Source of the DNA: Poecilobothrus nobilitatus
Taxonomy: Eukaryota > Arthropoda > Insecta > Diptera > Dolichopodidae
Assembly (NCBI GenBank): GCA_947095535.1
Contig: OX352772.1
Coordinates: 273,976,636-274,040,635 of the forward strand
DNA: 64,000 bases
Reading direction: 5' to 3'
Below are positions 11,901-24,731 of this stretch, in pieces. A program made the translations under genes and the position numbers. The notes beneath the pieces were generated by a model. It saw only the letters and a list, made by a program, of their open reading frames with translations. It searched no databases and was not told the DNA's origin. Every line of letters starts with the position of its first letter. Within the stretch, counting starts at the first letter, position 1.

Positions 11901-12021
11901 AGTTTTGCTATTTAACTCCAGCATTTTCGGCCGCCGGGTTCGAGTAGCTGCCATACAACTTCTTTCTTTAAATGGAAATAACCCAGTGTCTATTCAATCT
12001 AGGTATCTGAAATTTTGCAAA
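8957..12021. repeat. Satellite-like tandem array, about 306-bp unit, ten copies
   Basis: The anchor tgatgatcaagttttat recurs near 8957, 9264, 9568, 9877, 10183, 10490, 10796, 11102, 11408, 11715 and 12021, a period of 304-309 bp. Each unit holds two versions of a gggttcgggtagctgccata segment about 141 and 166 bp apart, so the 306-bp unit is itself a diverged dimer. Alternating variants (cggccgccggg or tgtccccggg) show higher-order structure. Short open frames here are by-products of the repeat. Confidence 0.93.
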
Positions 12022-12401
12022 TGATGATCGAGTTTTATGGCAACAACTTCTGTAAAATTTTGTTGTGATGATATGACAGGTTCGGATAGTTGCCATACAA
12101 CTTCTCTTTTTAAATGAAAATAACTCAGTGTCTATTGAAGCTAGCTATCTGAAATTTAGTGAAAAAGTGTCGAGTTGCATGCCAAAAACTTTTGTAAAAT
12201 TTGAATGCTCTTAAGTAGCCGGTTCCGGCTTTTTGCATTTCTTGGAACTTAATGAAGCTAGGCGCAATAGATTCGGGTAGCTATCATACAACTCCACAAT
12301 TTACATAAATATATCTCTGTAGTTCGGTACTAAAACTCTGAATGTTTTTAAAAGATGATCAAGTTTTATAGAAACAGGATATATTACGTTCATACGGGTA
12401 T

Positions 12402-13370
12402 CCCAGAGTTGACACAGTCTACTCTACTGCACTCTTCCTCGTTTTTAAGGACTTTATATGTGTGTTATATGCTTACGTATACGTGATACGTCGTACATAC
12501 AATTTTTATATTATTTTATGTATCTGATGATTGCGAGAAAAAAATAGAATACTACAAACATTCAAGTTGAACGTATAATTGCATTTAAAATTTTAAAATT
12601 ATGTGTATTATGGTGTGCATTGTCAATAGATAAAGCGAAAAATGTATGAAAAAATTAAAATAACTTTTTTGAGATTTGAAAGCTTTCAATTTTTATATTC
12701 ACTAATACATAGGCGAATTTTTACATGAAGATTGAGTTCAACATAGCTTTTAACCTACTCTTAAGTAATTCGACGACTTCATTCTCATTGTTTTTAATTG
12801 CGCGTTCAAATTCTTCTTTATATTACTTAACATATTCATTATTTTGGGCAACCGCACTGTCCATGTTTTGTAAGACTAAATCTATTTTGTATATATTGCA
12901 TACAGTCGTCACAAATAAATTTAATATTATTGTTAGTATAAAGTAAGTTCACCGTAGATTGATCCAACCGAGCATTTGAATGCCTCATGGTAAAATTTCT
13001 TGCACACCTGCACATTCTATACCCGGTTCTCCTTTAATTTTTAATTTGCACTTTAGGCACGAAGCCGTTTCGCGTAATCGAAAAATAATTAACCTTTTTT
13101 TTTTTTGTCTTTTTTATGACTAATAAAGCTGATTAGTATTTTTTTTCTTTTTATCGTTATTAATTACAATAATTATAATCGATAAATAAAAAGAAAATAA
13201 ACACGTCCGCACCGTACTGTAGCAAAAAAATTACTTATTACAGTAAGAAATGATCCTATAAATTCAGGGAGGAGGGTCTGGAATTTTAATCGGAAAAGGT
13301 ATTAAATTGTATCACGTCTGTTGATAGTTGTCTAATATCAATTTTTGACGTGGTAGACATCTATTAAAAA
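12402..13370. other. Gap with one coiled-coil-like antisense remnant
   Basis: Mostly AT-rich and uninformative. On the minus strand, 12910-12726 encodes a helical, charged segment (EEFERAIKNNENEVVELLKS is visible) with one in-frame stop and a terminal stop. It could be the decayed end of a coiled-coil protein or ORF1, but I do not recognise it. Confidence 0.4.
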
Positions 13371-15044
13371 TAGACATATTTTTAATAGATGCAAGAATCA
13401 AAACAAAAAATGAATTTAATAAGGATTTAGAAACAATAGCATTTGATAGTGATCACTGTACAATAATTGTTGAAATTTATCGTATAGAAGAAGTTATTAA
13501 AAAATCGTATAGAAGAAGTTATTAAAAATGCATTTAAAATTCATATACCAACTTTTCAAATATATAATACAACAGATAGATTCATAACTAAGCGAATAAA
13601 AATTTTACAAAAACTAAAAGTTCAATACTTACGAGGATTAAGAATATAAAACGATTAAGAATAAACAATGTAAATGAACTTATACGATTAAAAGCTGTAC
13701 TTAAAAATCCAAATATCCTAATAAAAGAAAACATCACAATAGAACTAAACAAAAAATGGGAAAACACAAGAATATAAAGTCTAATAGAAATATGTTCCCC
13801 ACACTGAACAGATTGTTTAGAAAAAATGATAAATCTGCAATTGAATTCCTAAAAATACATAATTCGGATTTAGAACTGTACTCGAAGGAATAAATACAAG
13901 TGAACTAGAAAAAGATAGTGATAAATATATAATATCTAACAAAAAGGACATCAAAAAAATTATGAGTAAATACATAAAATCTATACATGAAGTAAATGTA
14001 TTAGTAACATGTCAAAATGAAGAAATCGTGAGGAATACAATAGAACAATTCAATCGTAATAACCAAGAAATAAATAATATCATCGAGTTTAATAGTATTA
14101 ACAAGGCTGATCAAAGAGATACACAAAACTACTTAATAAATATAGAGGAAACCAAAAGATTAATTAAACGAATGAAAAATAAAATGTCGACAGGAGTAGG
14201 CGGAATACCAAACGTTACAATAAAAAGTTTATTAAATAATTTCATCACATATTACTGTATATTATTCAACAATTTACTAAATAACAACTATTACCCCAAA
14301 ATATGGAAAAAAGCAAAATAGTACTAATTAGGAAACCGAGAAAAGATCTAAAAAATATAAAAACGATTAACTTACTACCTAATATGAGCAAAATTTTCGA
14401 CAAAATAGTATATTCAAAAGTTGTAAAGTTCTCAGAGAGATATAACACTATCCCGGAATATCAGTTTGAATTCAGGGAAAAACATTCCACTATTCACGTG
14501 ATTAATAAATTAGTTTCAGATATGCTGGAATATAAATGGGAATAAATATGTACGAGCTTGTTTAATTGATTTAAAAAACGCCGTTAATTCGGTATGAAGG
14601 TTTCATATACTTTATTATAAAAAATCAGTTCCCTATTAAATTGATTAAATTAATTGAAAAATATGGTATTTAACAGAAAATTTATAATAAAGGATAACTT
14701 AAACGAAGAACTAGAATATACCATCAATAATGGATTACAGCAAAGAACAGTGTTAGCACCAATATTATTCAACATTTATATTAGCGAACTATTAAGTTAA
14801 ATATGGATTCTGAAAATTCTTCAACTAGCGCATTTGCAGATGACTTGATCATTTATACTTTAGGCACTAAAGTATCTATGATACAAAAGATTTTGTAACA
14901 AAACAACCTACAAAATAAATTTAATAATGTACAAAGCTAGGTTAATATTTGAAAACTAAATATTAATATTAGCAAATGTGAAACAATATTATTCAGACCA
15001 AGTGTAGATAAATCCATTAATGCATAGCTAACAATAATTTAGAA
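13371..15044 (+). pseudogene. Decayed LINE ORF2: endonuclease end and RT
   Basis: On the plus strand, the endonuclease end is visible at about 13371-13490 (AFDSDHCTIIVEI, the SDH motif). It is followed by a linker and RT from 13962. RT blocks include MSTGVGGIPNVTIKSLL, INLLPNMSKIFDKIVYSKVV, a HST-containing block (FREKHSTIHVINKL) and AFADDLIIYTL at about 14830, which holds the FADD catalytic pair. Frame changes occur near 14310, after 14545 and around 14800, with several stops. The family is Jockey-like by motif. The sequence resumes after an inserted element at 17172. Confidence 0.85.
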
Positions 15045-17171
15045 GGCCTGGACACTGAACGAAAAAAACTGTATAGGGGTCTATTTTTCATGAAAATACA
15101 CGTAGTTTTACGGGAAAAAATAGGGGTCTATTACAAATTTTGAAATAATTCAAAAACAATTAATTTTGTTTAAGTTCTTCCAAAGGGGGTATCAAATTTT
15201 CATCTTTTTTACATTATTTGGTAAAAAATAATTTTAAAAAATTTAGTTTTTTCATTGATAAATATTAATTTTAAAAAATTACTTCCAATAGTTCCAATTA
15301 CTTTTTTATTTAAAAAAGTTTTTTAAAAGCTTTGAAAGAGCGCATTTATTCCGTATAATACTGAGCAAAAAAATTATTGCAAGCAACATAATTTTTATGA
15401 CAATTGAAATTTAATAAGTTCAGTAAAATCTGAGTTTATATGAAGTTGTTTATATACATGTGGAATATATTTTATATGTATGTAAAATTGTAATAATTTA
15501 AACAATTAGGTAATTAACTTAATCTTTTTTTTTAAAATGGTAGGCCTAGTTCACTAAGAAATGAAAAATATATTAATATACGTATATCCAAAAATAATAT
15601 TTTTCATTCAAATTATTTTAAATAAAAAATAAAAAAATATCACAAATTAAAAAAAAATAACTAAAATTATAAAACAAAACAATTCATTAAAATTAGATGG
15701 AATTAAAAGATGTATTAAAATTAGATGGAAGAGAAATTTAGAAATAATGGAATAAACAGATCTTGAATGGGCGAAAATTAAAAATTACATTACGATGGTT
15801 TACAACAATATTTTTGAATTTTTAAACTTAAAAGTTGAATTTGTACAATATAATATTTAATAAGTATTTCTCACTTTCACAATCATTCTCTGAATTTTAA
15901 TAGAGTGTAAGAAAAGACAAAGCTTGCTTTAAAATAAAGAAAGAATTATTATCAGAGTTTAATTGCACGCTATTGAAAAACAAAATTACTTGCTTTTATT
16001 TTATTTATTTGTTTCTTTAAAAGCTGTAAAGCAGGTAACGAACAGACCGTTATTAATAGTTATTCTAAATTTAAAATCTATTAAATATTTAAATTAATAG
16101 TTATTCTAAAATAAAAATTGCAATTAAGTAAGTAAAATACTGAGAACTGCATTTGGTATCAAACGCAGCCTTTGAGGGTTATTTAAAGAAAAACATGATT
16201 ATCCGAAAAATACAATTTACATTTGGAATTATACGCCTTCGGTTGCGAACCCTATATTAAAAAGGCCCTTGTCCAAAATGTTTCCAAAGGCTTTTTTTTG
16301 GAAATCAAAAAAACGCAAAAGAAAAAGTCAAAAACTGTGTCCAAGAATTTCACACTTTTAAACATCTTATTCAAATTAATTAAAAACGGCAATATAAGAT
16401 GCTAATAATTAAATAATTTAATTCTATAAAAATATTATTTAGTTAATTCTTTAAAGTAAAATTTTTAAAAATAATTTTCCATTATAAATTTAAAAATAAA
16501 TACCTACAGTTTATACTCATAACTATTATAGAATTAATTTTTTTTTATTAACTGTATGCTAAAAAACGAAAATTGCTTAGCCAGAATTTGGTAATCAAGA
16601 TATCAATATAGCATTAAAAATGTGAGTAGAAAGTTAATTTTTTACAAGAATAAAGATAAAATTTCAAACTTTCTTTTCATATGTATTTTATCTATTTTTA
16701 TTTAAATTAAAATTATAAAAACTTGATTTTAATTCAAATATACTAACCAAATTTGTGCACAATTTATTGTAAAGCTTTTGAATTGTTAGATTATGTTCAC
16801 TAAATTATGAAAAAATGTTACTCTCATTCTTTTTTGATAGTGTTAAAATGGCTAGAATGTTAAAATGCTTAAAAAACCTATTCCTATATTTTTGATGGAA
16901 AAATATATTAAAAATTTTGAATTGAAAACTGAAATTTTGTGGATGGTAGCAGAGATTCCAAACGTTAATTTAAATTAAAATTCTACATTTTTGGGCAAGT
17001 ATTTCATAACGAAAACTTAATATACATTTTCGTAAAATATCATATTTTTAGGTAAAAAAAATAAGAAAAAATCAAAACATTTTTTTTAAAGAAATGTCAT
17101 TTTCTGAGCTTTCCGCTAATTTTTTTTGTATGTATTTTACTAACACAAGAAAATATTTCAGTGTCCTGGCC
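15045..17171. mobile_element. 2.1-kb DNA element with short TIRs, inserted in a LINE
   Basis: CCTGGACACTGAA (15047-15059) and its reverse TTCAGTGTCCTGG (17157-17169) form a 13-bp inverted repeat with one mismatch. GGCC adjoins both ends and may be part of the termini or a target duplication. LINE sequence stops at the left end and LINE-like 3' sequence resumes at the right end, which supports an insertion. The 2.1-kb interior has no frame with transposase motifs, so it appears non-autonomous or badly decayed. Confidence 0.65.
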
Positions 17172-17580
17172 TTAAGAAAAAACTGGAGAAAATTCAAAAT
17201 AAAAGCGGGAAATACTGATATTGTACATAAAAGAAAAGAAAATATATAGAAAATAATTAGAAAGTGCCAATCTTATATCATATTTAAGAGCGTCAGATAA
17301 GAGAATATTATTTAATCCAAACCAAAACTTACATAATAACAATGAAAATAACATAAGCAGATACGATACCTATATTCCTTTAAAAGATAGAAAAGAAAAT
17401 CAAATTATTTATTTGTGGCTAGATAATTAGTAGATTAGTAAGATAGGTTAGAATAGTAAGTTAGGTTATGTTAGAATAAGTTAGTAGATTAGTAAGTTAG
17501 ATTATTCATCATAATATCTATATTAGTATTCCAACTTCAAGAATTGAAATATCTTATCTGTAACAAGAGAGTATGAAGAG
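17172..17580 (+). pseudogene. LINE 3' end, continuing after the inserted element
   Basis: Plus-strand frames show KKLEKIQNKSGKY and KVPILYHI. These resemble the C-terminal tail of Jockey-like ORF2 proteins, downstream of the RT thumb. The expected continuation of the LINE at 13.4-15.0 kb is therefore found immediately right of the inserted element. Many stops are present. Confidence 0.55.
17426..17500. repeat. Degenerate TTAG/TTAGG-like short repeat
   Basis: A run built from variants of ttagtaagttaggtta, including several TTAGG or TTAG units. It resembles the insect telomere hexamer family only loosely and is more likely a simple-repeat tail at the end of the LINE. Confidence 0.5.
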
Positions 17581-18359
17581 GAGTAATATTAAACTTTTTT
17601 ATTTTCTACTTATTTTTAGCGTTAGCTTCTTACTTTAGTTATAGTACTATTGTAATTTATTTCTTTAAATTTAAAAACAAAATGATATGAATTCCAAAAC
17701 TTTTAACGGAAAATAAAGCGAAAAAATAAAAAAAGTATTACTAAAAAGTTTATTTTTAATTACAGTGCCTTTATAGACCAAGGAACTAAAATTTTAATAA
17801 TAACAAAATAAGCGGTTTTCCAAAGCCGACCATCCCACAATAGTTTTTAATATATTCTTTAAATAGCATTTAAATTACTAAGAAAAATTGTTGTAGGATG
17901 GTCCACTCTGGTTATGTACGCCTCCATTATCTTAAATTTTCAATTTTATTAATTGTTAACTTGTTTTTATTTTACTCTTCTTTACTACATCAATTATTTT
18001 TTATACAAACCATAATTTTAGTTAAGTTAATTTTTATACATAGTGATCACCGCAATTACACTGAACACATTTTATATTAAATACAAAATGTAACTCGATA
18101 TAGCTTTTTTAAATATTATTTCATTGCGTTCCATTTTTTTACGTACACTTCATTTATTTCTTTATAATTAAAAAAGAAACAAAACATAAAAATAAATAGA
18201 AAATCAAAAAAAACATAGAAAATAAAATTCCAAAATAATTTGCACTTACAAAATAGTCGCCACAATTATTTACACTTTACAGTTAGAACCTTTAATATGT
18301 ACGAAAACATGTGATTTTGTTTCTTTTTTTTACAAGAAAATATAAATATGCTAATCTAA
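17581..18359. other. Gap with a short inverted repeat
   Basis: AT-rich sequence. GACCATCCCACAA (17828-17840) and TTGTAGGATGGTC (17891-17903) form an inverted repeat with one mismatch around a 50-base loop. Nearby motifs (caccgcaattacactgaaca at about 18048 and ccacaattatttacacttta at about 18262) look like related subterminal repeats of the adjacent Tc1-like element. No gene was seen. Confidence 0.5.
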
Positions 18360-18900
18360 TATTTTGTGTTTCTGCCTTTTGCTGTAATTGATAGCCAAGT
18401 TTTCTTGATACTAAGTCGATACAATTCCGTATTATTTCGGTAGAAATTACCTTCCATGCATTTTCTATATCGTGCCAAGTATCATCTTTTGATTTTCCGA
18501 TTTCTTCGGAAATAATTGATTTTTTTTTGTGCCAAACATTCTCAATCGCGTTGAGATTGAGGTTTTGTGGGGTCCACTTTTATACATTAAGTTGTGCAGC
18601 TGCTAAAAATTATTTGGCCATATTCGACTTATTTATGGGTGCATTATCCTGTTGCAACAAAAAATTAGTTCCGATTAATCTATCACCTGCAAGCATATTC
18701 ATTCAATATTTCTAAATAATATGGTGATGTCATCTTTTTTAGATATTTAAATATAGACGCAGTGCCGTTGTATGAAATTTATCCTCATATAATAGATTTC
18801 CCTCCGGTAGAATGACATGTATATTCAAGTAATAAGTCTTCTCTGAATTGTAGTTTTGCTGATTTTATTGTTCCTGAATCGTTTATATCTTTGTAAAATA
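18360..18900 (-). pseudogene. Tc1-type (DD34E) transposase C-terminus
   Basis: The minus strand reads LLQQDNAPINKSNMAK, a stop, FLAAAQLNV, a stop, KWTPQNLNLNAIENVWHKKK, then about 50 further residues to a natural-looking end. The second catalytic Asp (QQDNAP) and the Glu (AIENVW) are separated by 34 residues counting the two stop codons, the DD34E spacing of Tc1 transposases. The N-terminal DNA-binding part is not recognisable. The first Asp region, upstream near 18840, is too diverged to call. The copy is inactive. Confidence 0.88.
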
Positions 18901-18909
18901 TATTAAATA

Positions 18910-21045
18910 ATGGATACCAAAAAAAAGCTGGAGGAAAAAATTAAGATCTTAGAATTTAAAATGAACGAATCAGAAAGGAAAAAAAATATAAAGAAATCTA
19001 GTCGTACTTGGCATTATTTCCTATTTGGAAATTTCGAAGGAGCGCTTATGTTAATGATAAAAATTAGCTAGGGCCTAAAAAAGGATGATATAGAGAAAAC
19101 TTCTGTTTTTAAACAACCATCTTATAATATTCCGAATAAGATACAACGTAAACTTTTTGTCGTTAAATTCAAATTCCAAACGTGAAAACCAAATTTATGG
19201 AAAAACAAAAATCATCAGCTGCTTTTACAGCTGAATCCACTATGTTACATCAAGAAACAAGACAACAAATTTTTTTTCAACACCAACTCTCATCTCTCCA
19301 ACAAAAAAACTACTATGAGACCAATCAAATCAAAACCAGACACAATTACAAGTACATGTGGTTTAAAAGCCTTACAATTAATTTACGTGAAAAGGATGGT
19401 TTTATTGTTTCCAGATTCTCTAATTTTAACTGTTTCATTAAATTTAAGAATAATGATTAATAATAATAAAAATTATCTAATAACATCAAAATGAATAACA
19501 CTAACACAACATAAAATGAACATTAATATGCATTCAAATAAATATTACAGTAATGAATTCGCCACTTAATTGTATTTTAACCTTCGCATTAATCTTATTA
19601 TGGAATCAGAATTTTTTTCTTAATTTTGTATTTTAATTTTCTTTTAAATAATACATTATGTATTATGAAAATACTTATTATTTTCAACTACTTTTGAAAT
19701 ATTTTTAGAATTAAAACTAACAATTATTTTATTTGCAAAGTCTTTTATACTCATTTTAAATTTGTTTATTTAAGAATATTTAATATTTAAGAATCTTTTA
19801 AATGTCTATTCAACTTTCATTTCGCTTAATTTTTACATACCAATTGAAAAACTTACACAAGTAATTACTTTTACTTAAAAATGATTGTGGCAGTCTTAAA
19901 ATAATTGTTCCACAACACTGATAGATAATTTAATTTCAGTTAATATCCAAAGCATAAGAAATTAAATTTTTAATCTAGAATCATTTTATTCTCCCAAATC
20001 AAAAATAGCCCTCATAGGTGTAATAGAAATTTGGATAAGCAAAAATGAAAACAAATTCTTCAATGTTTATGGCTACACAGACTATTTTTCAAACCGAGGA
20101 AAATCCTGCGGTGGTACAGCAATTTATGAAGCCGATTATTTTAGCTCAGGTCAAATTCTTCATGAAAAATTTAATCAAACAAGCAACTAATAGTAAAACT
20201 ACTCAAAAACAATATAAACATTATGGCAGTCTATAGATTACACCAGTAAAAGTCGATGACATCACTAAAACAGTAGATGGATTACACATCTAAATATAAA
20301 CATTTACTAATACTCGGAGATTTTAACATTAATTTAATAGGCAAAAAAAATATTGATGTATTGAAGTACAATAATAGTCATTTGAGGCAATGGCTATATA
20401 ATCGGAAACAAAATTACTGAAGAATACGTAATACGAATTGGGAAAACATCGAAAACCGTGATCGATCTTTTTTAGTACCGACAACTTAAGCTAAAAATAC
20501 CAATTCTTTAAAACGGATACTCCTTTATCCGATCATCAATTATTTATAAACTATTTTTGGTTCACCTTAGGAATGTACAATACTATTGTTGATTGATGTT
20601 TAACAAGAGTAGGTACGATTCGAAAACACAGATCACAGTTTTAGAATACAAAAACAATATAATCACAGAAAAACAAAATATATCGAAATGCATTAAGGAC
20701 GTTTTCACGAACTTGACGAGTAGTCTAAAAATTTCAAATGTTTGCATTAATCAAAATTTCCTTAATAACTTTAGACGTAATATACTACACCCATTTGTGT
20801 TTACGTCAACTTCAATAAGATAAGTAGAAAACATAATTAAATTATTAAAGATCTAATTCTGCAACCGGATACGACATATTGACAAAATTTGTAAAAAAAA
20901 TTTGTTGATAAATTCGTACCTACACTGGTAAAGTTTATTAAAGCATTTCAGACACATGTTCTTTCCGAATGCTAGAAAACTGTTTTTGTAAGACCGATAT
21001 ATAAAAAAGCTAACTTAAATGATTTTTTAATTTATAATAATATCG
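18910..21045 (+). pseudogene. Decayed LINE: ORF1 start, endonuclease, RT start
   Basis: An ORF1-like start at 18910-19071 encodes 53 residues with a charged coiled coil (MDTKKKLEEKIKILEFKMNE) before a stop. Endonuclease motifs follow at about 19995-20155 (IALIGVIEIWIS and GYTDYFSNRGKSCGG), at about 20305 (LLILGDFNINL) and at about 20522 (DTPLSDHQLF, the SDH motif). Near 20980 the frame KTVFVRPIYKKANLNDF matches the start of RT. Stops and frame changes are frequent. The RT body is missing here. The LINE at 22.67 kb repeats the RT start, so it is a separate copy. Confidence 0.8.
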
Positions 21046-22671
21046 TGTATTGTGAACAATTTGATTTTGAAAAAAGCCAAATAGCACCACAACTTGCTTA
21101 TCACTTACCGATTTTATCACAAATAGTAAAGCGAAAAATTCACGGCGCACATTTCCAAAATTCCAATTTGCAAATTTTGACAAAACAGGGAAATAATATT
21201 TAAACAACTTTAACGTTTTTAATAGCGCACATTTTCAAAAGATAATACAAGCTGTTTAGAATTGTGACTTGCACTAAAATTTGAAAATAAAATGTGAAAA
21301 AATAGGTTTTTTTTTTGCCTAAAAAAAGCAAGTTATCAACTTTTGAGCGCTAATAACTTTTAAACAAGGGGGAGGTACAAAAGAAATTTCTGAAGAAACT
21401 TATATTAATTCTAAAAGTTCTTTCATGTCTCAAAATTTTCACTTCCTATCTAAAAGCGTGCCGGAGTTCTGAAGATAGGAAAATCATGCAAAATTTGGTT
21501 TTCACATAACCGTAAATTTAAATACTAAATTTAATAAAATTGTATAATATTGATTTACAAATGTAAATCCTGTCGAATGACATTTTCCGATTGAAAAAAT
21601 ATTAAGTAAAACATGAGATATACGCATTTAAAAATATGGCTTTTTCAAAGTTTGAGGGGCTGCAGCTCCGTAATAGCTAAATTTAAATAGATAAATTTTT
21701 TTCTTTATCTTTAACAGTGTAGAAGTTTTGTAAACAGACAGATGGATGGACAGAGTGAAACTAATAGGCACATTTTTAAAAAAATTTTTGTGCTAAAAAT
21801 ATGTATGTAATATACATACATATATACAAGATAATAAACATTCTTTATCTGCATTTACAGATTTGATAATATTTCGCTTTTTAATAATTTTTTTTTGTAG
21901 ATAAATTAAATTCATTATTATTGAGTGCAAAATTAAAAAAAATTAATACTAACTAATTAATACTATTGAACTTAAATATTTGGCTTGAATATATTTTTAT
22001 TAATATTTATATTTTCATGCTTTTATCTCATGTTCTGGAATTTTTCATAAAAAAACCGACCAGAATTACTAATGATTGTATTTCAAGTATAGATCATGCT
22101 TAGATCTGTCTTGTAGGCTTTATAGGTAGTTTCTATTGTTGATATTCAGTTGTCTGATGATTGAAGGACATGTCTTATGATGAATCACAATATTTCTGAT
22201 CAAATATATGACCATAAAACTTTCGACTCTTCAACATTTTAATACTGATTTCAATAAATGAAGTAATAATCTTACATGAAAGTCATGATATAAAGTTTTA
22301 TTTAAATTCTTATAATTTAAGTTATTTAAATTCTTACTAAAATAATAATCTTATAAATAATATAATATAAAAACCGTGGATTAATTCTTATTTATTAAAA
22401 AAATTACTGAACTAATAATAATATAAAACAAGTCAGAGTGAAAACCAAAGGTCAAAAGACAATACAAAACGTTTAGGATAATTGTAGAATAATAATAAAT
22501 AAAAATTTGTAAATTTTCTTAGAATTTTAAATGTAAGCAAAAATCTTGAAGTATTTGGATGTAAAATTGAAATTAAAAATTGAAATTCTTTCCCTTCAAA
22601 CTTTTTTTCGGCATCCTTTTTAAAGAAAATATCTTTCAAAATAGTATACGTCCTATGTCACATATATAATA
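21046..22671. other. Gap with unclassified repeat-like sequence
   Basis: No coding motifs. Text such as cttttgagcgctaataactttt at about 21342 and an acagacagatggatggacag segment at about 21735, followed by an atgtatgt/acatacat stretch, look like the interior of non-autonomous insect repeats. No termini could be defined. Confidence 0.4.
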
Positions 22672-23790
22672 AAAGTGTTAGAGTACTTAAAGACAGTTTC
22701 GAAAAGGCTAAGATTATCCTATTATTCAAAAAGATGAGATAAATCGGAATTAAATAACTACATCGGTTTCACTACCTTCTCTTAAGATTAAAAAAAAAAT
22801 AGTAGAACGTAGGATGTCAAGTTTTTTAAATAAATAAATTATTTTCAAATTTGGATTTAGATCAAATCTGACCATAGAAGATGCACTATCACATTTTAAA
22901 AAATATTCATAATGGAATAAATAAAAAAAATTACCACCTTCTTTATTGATTATAAATATGTAAGGTGTGCGATACAGTTAACTACAAAATTTTTATTAGA
23001 TAAATCATAATAAAATTGTTTTCCGATGGAGGTCATATGCATAAATGGTTATTGACTACGTAACAGTAGACAATAAGTTATTATTCAACAATCTCTCTTG
23101 GCTTTCCCATTCTGTATATGATTTAATTAACTGAATATTTTCTTTAAAATTTAAAACTAATTTAATTAAAAGCACGGAAAACGCGCCGTTCAAAAAAGAC
23201 TCTAAATCTCACCTTCTCACCTTCACTCTATTTTGGCATGATTGAAAACAGCATTAAATTTTAATTCGAAATTTTTCAAAATTAAATGACAGTTCTTAAA
23301 AACAATTTTTAGTATAAGATGTATAAACGTTAAGTTAAAAACTAGGTTTTTTTTATAAAATTTTAAAATTGACTTTTAAGAAATAAAAATTCAGTTTTTT
23401 TTTCATAAAGAGTAATAAAAAATTTATATTATTGTTGATAATAAATGTTGAATTATTTTATTTATATTAAATAATAAATTATAATTTATTATATTAAATA
23501 ATAAATGTTGAATTATTTTTGTTATTAAATGAATCTGGATTATTTTTTATTATTTACATTTTGTATTATATAAATAAATTTTGAAATATAATAAATGGAT
23601 ATACTTTATTTTAGGTACATTGTTAAAGTTTTTTTCCAACTTTACTAAGAGATATCTTAGATCATGTGATGAAATGCTATCTAAGCTCAACTATACGATG
23701 GGGATACTAAGGGCTTCAAAAATCTACTCTACCTAAAGTATATTTATTAAAACAAATGTGTCAGATAAACACCATAAAATAGAAAAATTT
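22672..23790 (+). pseudogene. Second decayed LINE RT fragment
   Basis: Plus-strand frames show FEKAKIILLFKK at about 22700 (start of RT), then FGFRSNLTIEDALSHFLKNI at about 22850. The latter is the classic RT block in which a chain of residues follows FGFR. Near 23660 SCDEMLSKLNYTMGILRASK resembles the RT thumb/connection. Frames change several times, and about 600 AT-rich bases between these blocks are unrecognisable. Because it repeats the RT start already present near 20980, this is a separate insertion. Confidence 0.75.
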
Positions 23791-23929
23791 CCTATAAAGT
23801 TATATGAAAATACATTTTAAATGAAATGACATTTGCTTCTATTGAAATTCTACCAACTTTTTTAAATGTTTTGTTGTAGAACTATTTCAATGTATATATA
23901 TGTATGTATGAACTATATATATGTCAAAA

Positions 23930-24260
23930 ATACAATTAGGAAGGATTTTGGAATTGATTACAAACTCAGGGTTATACAAAATATGAATATAGAATATGTA
24001 AATGCGAAATTCTAAATTAGGAGGGATTTTAGAGTTGGTTACAAAATCAGGGTTTCAATAATTTTTTTTACCGGGATTTTGGGGACAGCAGCCTCCACTG
24101 CTAAGTATTTTGTTGTTGAAATATATATGTATGTGAAAATGTATGTGGAATATGTATGTGAAAAAATAATTAGGATAGATAGTTGGTGACAAAAACAGGA
24201 TTATACGTTTTTTTCAAAATATACATGTAGGAGGGATTTTACCATATCAAGATTACACGC
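23930..24260. repeat. Degenerate short repeats, gggattttg core
   Basis: Four related segments (about 23938, 24018, 24172 and 24229) share taggagggattttagagttgg-like text followed by ttacaaaatcagggtt-like text, at irregular spacing. They look like a decayed tandem repeat. The next stretch to 24731 has no gene. Confidence 0.55.
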
Positions 24261-24731
24261 TTTTTCAAGAATATGTATATAGCGAGATTCTGAATTAAAA
24301 ATGTTTTCACTCAACACTTAATAATTTTTGGGAAAAGCAGAAATAATCGCTTTGTATTGTACACGTCTTTGAAAGGAAAATTTTCAGGGTTTTCGTTTAA
24401 GCCTTGGCAGAAGTAATTTCACAAATGTAGGTGCTATGGGTCTTTAAGTAAGTAACCCCTATACATTTTCAAAGGCCTTTTTGAAGTTTTTAGTGTCACC
24501 ATTGCTTAGTTTAGGCTCCATATAGGGTTTCATCACGTGATTCAAGATTTTTGAAATTAAACAATAACAATTAATAAGAACAAAGAAAAATAAAGTAAGT
24601 GAAAAATATTTAAAGAAGTTTAAGTGCTTTTTGGTAAGTTTGAATATTTTTTAATAAATTATAATTTTAGTTTTGTGTAAAAGCGCACATTTTTTACTGA
24701 GAATCTAGGCATATCTATAGAATTTATTTCA

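Larger units (their letters stand above)
8091..12401. mobile_element. Non-autonomous TIR element filled with tandem repeats
   Basis: Both ends carry ATACCCGTATGAAC as an inverted repeat (8091-8104 and, reversed, 12388-12401). Just inside the left end is a (GTCC)n stretch. The interior is a long tandem array with no credible protein-coding frame. The combination of TATACCC/GGGTATA termini, GTCC repeats and internal tandem units is, from memory, characteristic of dipteran non-autonomous mobile elements that generate satellites. I cannot assign the superfamily (Helitron/DINE-like or foldback). No clear target duplication was found. Confidence 0.75.

Noticed and set aside
8438..12021. Regular direct repeats that could suggest a CRISPR array
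   Set aside because: The unit is about 306 bp, contiguous and without unique spacers, in eukaryotic DNA; it is a satellite.
16223..16405. 60-codon Lys-rich open frame
   Set aside because: No motif, low complexity, lies within the non-coding 2.1-kb element.
17426..17500. Interstitial telomere repeat
   Set aside because: Units are too irregular and mixed with ttagtaag; better seen as simple repeat.
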